Source of the DNA: a virus
Virus record (IMG/VR): IMGVR_UViG_3300033145_002929
Location: 1-46,278 of that record
Length of the DNA: 46,278 bases
Direction: 5' to 3' (one strand)
The number at the start of each line of letters is the position of its first letter. The first letter of the stretch is position 1. Below the pieces are notes generated by a model that saw nothing but the letters and a program-made list of their open reading frames with translations, had not been told where the DNA came from and searched no databases. Positions 46,165-46,278 of the stretch are shown piece by piece. A program made the position numbers and the translations under genes.

Positions 46165-46278
46165 TCAGTTTAGTTGGGTTGGTGTTGGATGGTCTCTTTT
46201 AGCAGGTTTGTTATTAGCAGGGTTCTTGTTTTCTTCTCAAAAATTATTGAAGAAATATCATTTTTCACAAACATTATT
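46165..46278. repeat. Right copy of 114-bp terminal direct repeat
   Basis: Identical to bases 1-114. It begins 26 bases after the TAG that ends the first half of the transporter and reads into the second half in the same way as the left copy. Joining 46164 to 1 restores the circle. Confidence 0.9.

Overview
This 46.3 kb window looks like the complete circularly closed genome of a head-tailed archaeal virus of siphovirus type. The first 114 bases are repeated exactly as the last 114, so the unique length is 46,164 bp and the ends join. An archaeal host is suggested by four kinds of evidence. Promoters look like BRE-TATA elements (for example CGAAACATTTATAAG on the minus strand near 19350 and GCGAAAGGTTTATTA on the plus strand near 19530). 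Several genes appear leaderless. Replication proteins are archaeo-eukaryotic (AEP primase, MCM-like helicase). There are also a TRAM-domain protein and secreted proteins rich in N-glycosylation sequons. The DNA is AT-rich by eye. The style of the small secreted proteins recalls DPANN archaea such as Pacearchaeota or Woesearchaeota, but that host guess is inference only.

Two opposed transcription units leave a divergent control region at about 19288-19565. The minus unit (19287 down to 4293, then a tRNA-Met(CAU) at 4180-4252) is presumably the early/replication side. It carries a small winged-helix protein, many tiny hypotheticals, a ParB-like protein with an AbrB-like tail, an AAA+ ATPase, a membrane-anchored acidic protein, a run of small zinc-ribbon proteins, TRAM and Hfq/Sm-like RNA-binding proteins, an MCM-like helicase, a PD-(D/E)XK nuclease, an AEP primase, an SSB-like protein and a wHTH regulator. 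No DNA polymerase, integrase or ParA was recognised.

The plus unit (19566 across the circular junction to 4130) is the late side. In order it holds small nucleases (HNH, ERCC4), AbrB, a putative small terminase, large terminase, zinc and CxxCC proteins, portal, a fused protease-scaffold-capsid protein, two tandem pairs of small capsid-accessory proteins, head-tail connectors, two tail-tube paralogs, tail chaperones, a short tape measure, a distal tail protein, a 1056-aa membrane-anchored surface protein, a baseplate hub, a small membrane protein and fibre-like secreted proteins. It then runs into a DMT-type transporter that is broken across the contig junction, a lipoate-ligase-like enzyme, an 853-aa protein with 30 copies of a 14-aa repeat, and a small structural protein.

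The points most worth a second look are: the protease-capsid fusion with a strong internal ribosome binding site that is shared base for base with the tail-tube start; five copies of the palindrome AGTATATACT at control regions; the tail-tube paralog with an inserted tandem domain; the virus-encoded Hfq/Sm-like plus TRAM pair; the lipoate-ligase/transporter cassette; and a cluster of broken reading frames between 43.6 kb and the junction. All functional names come from reading the sequence by eye; no database search was run.
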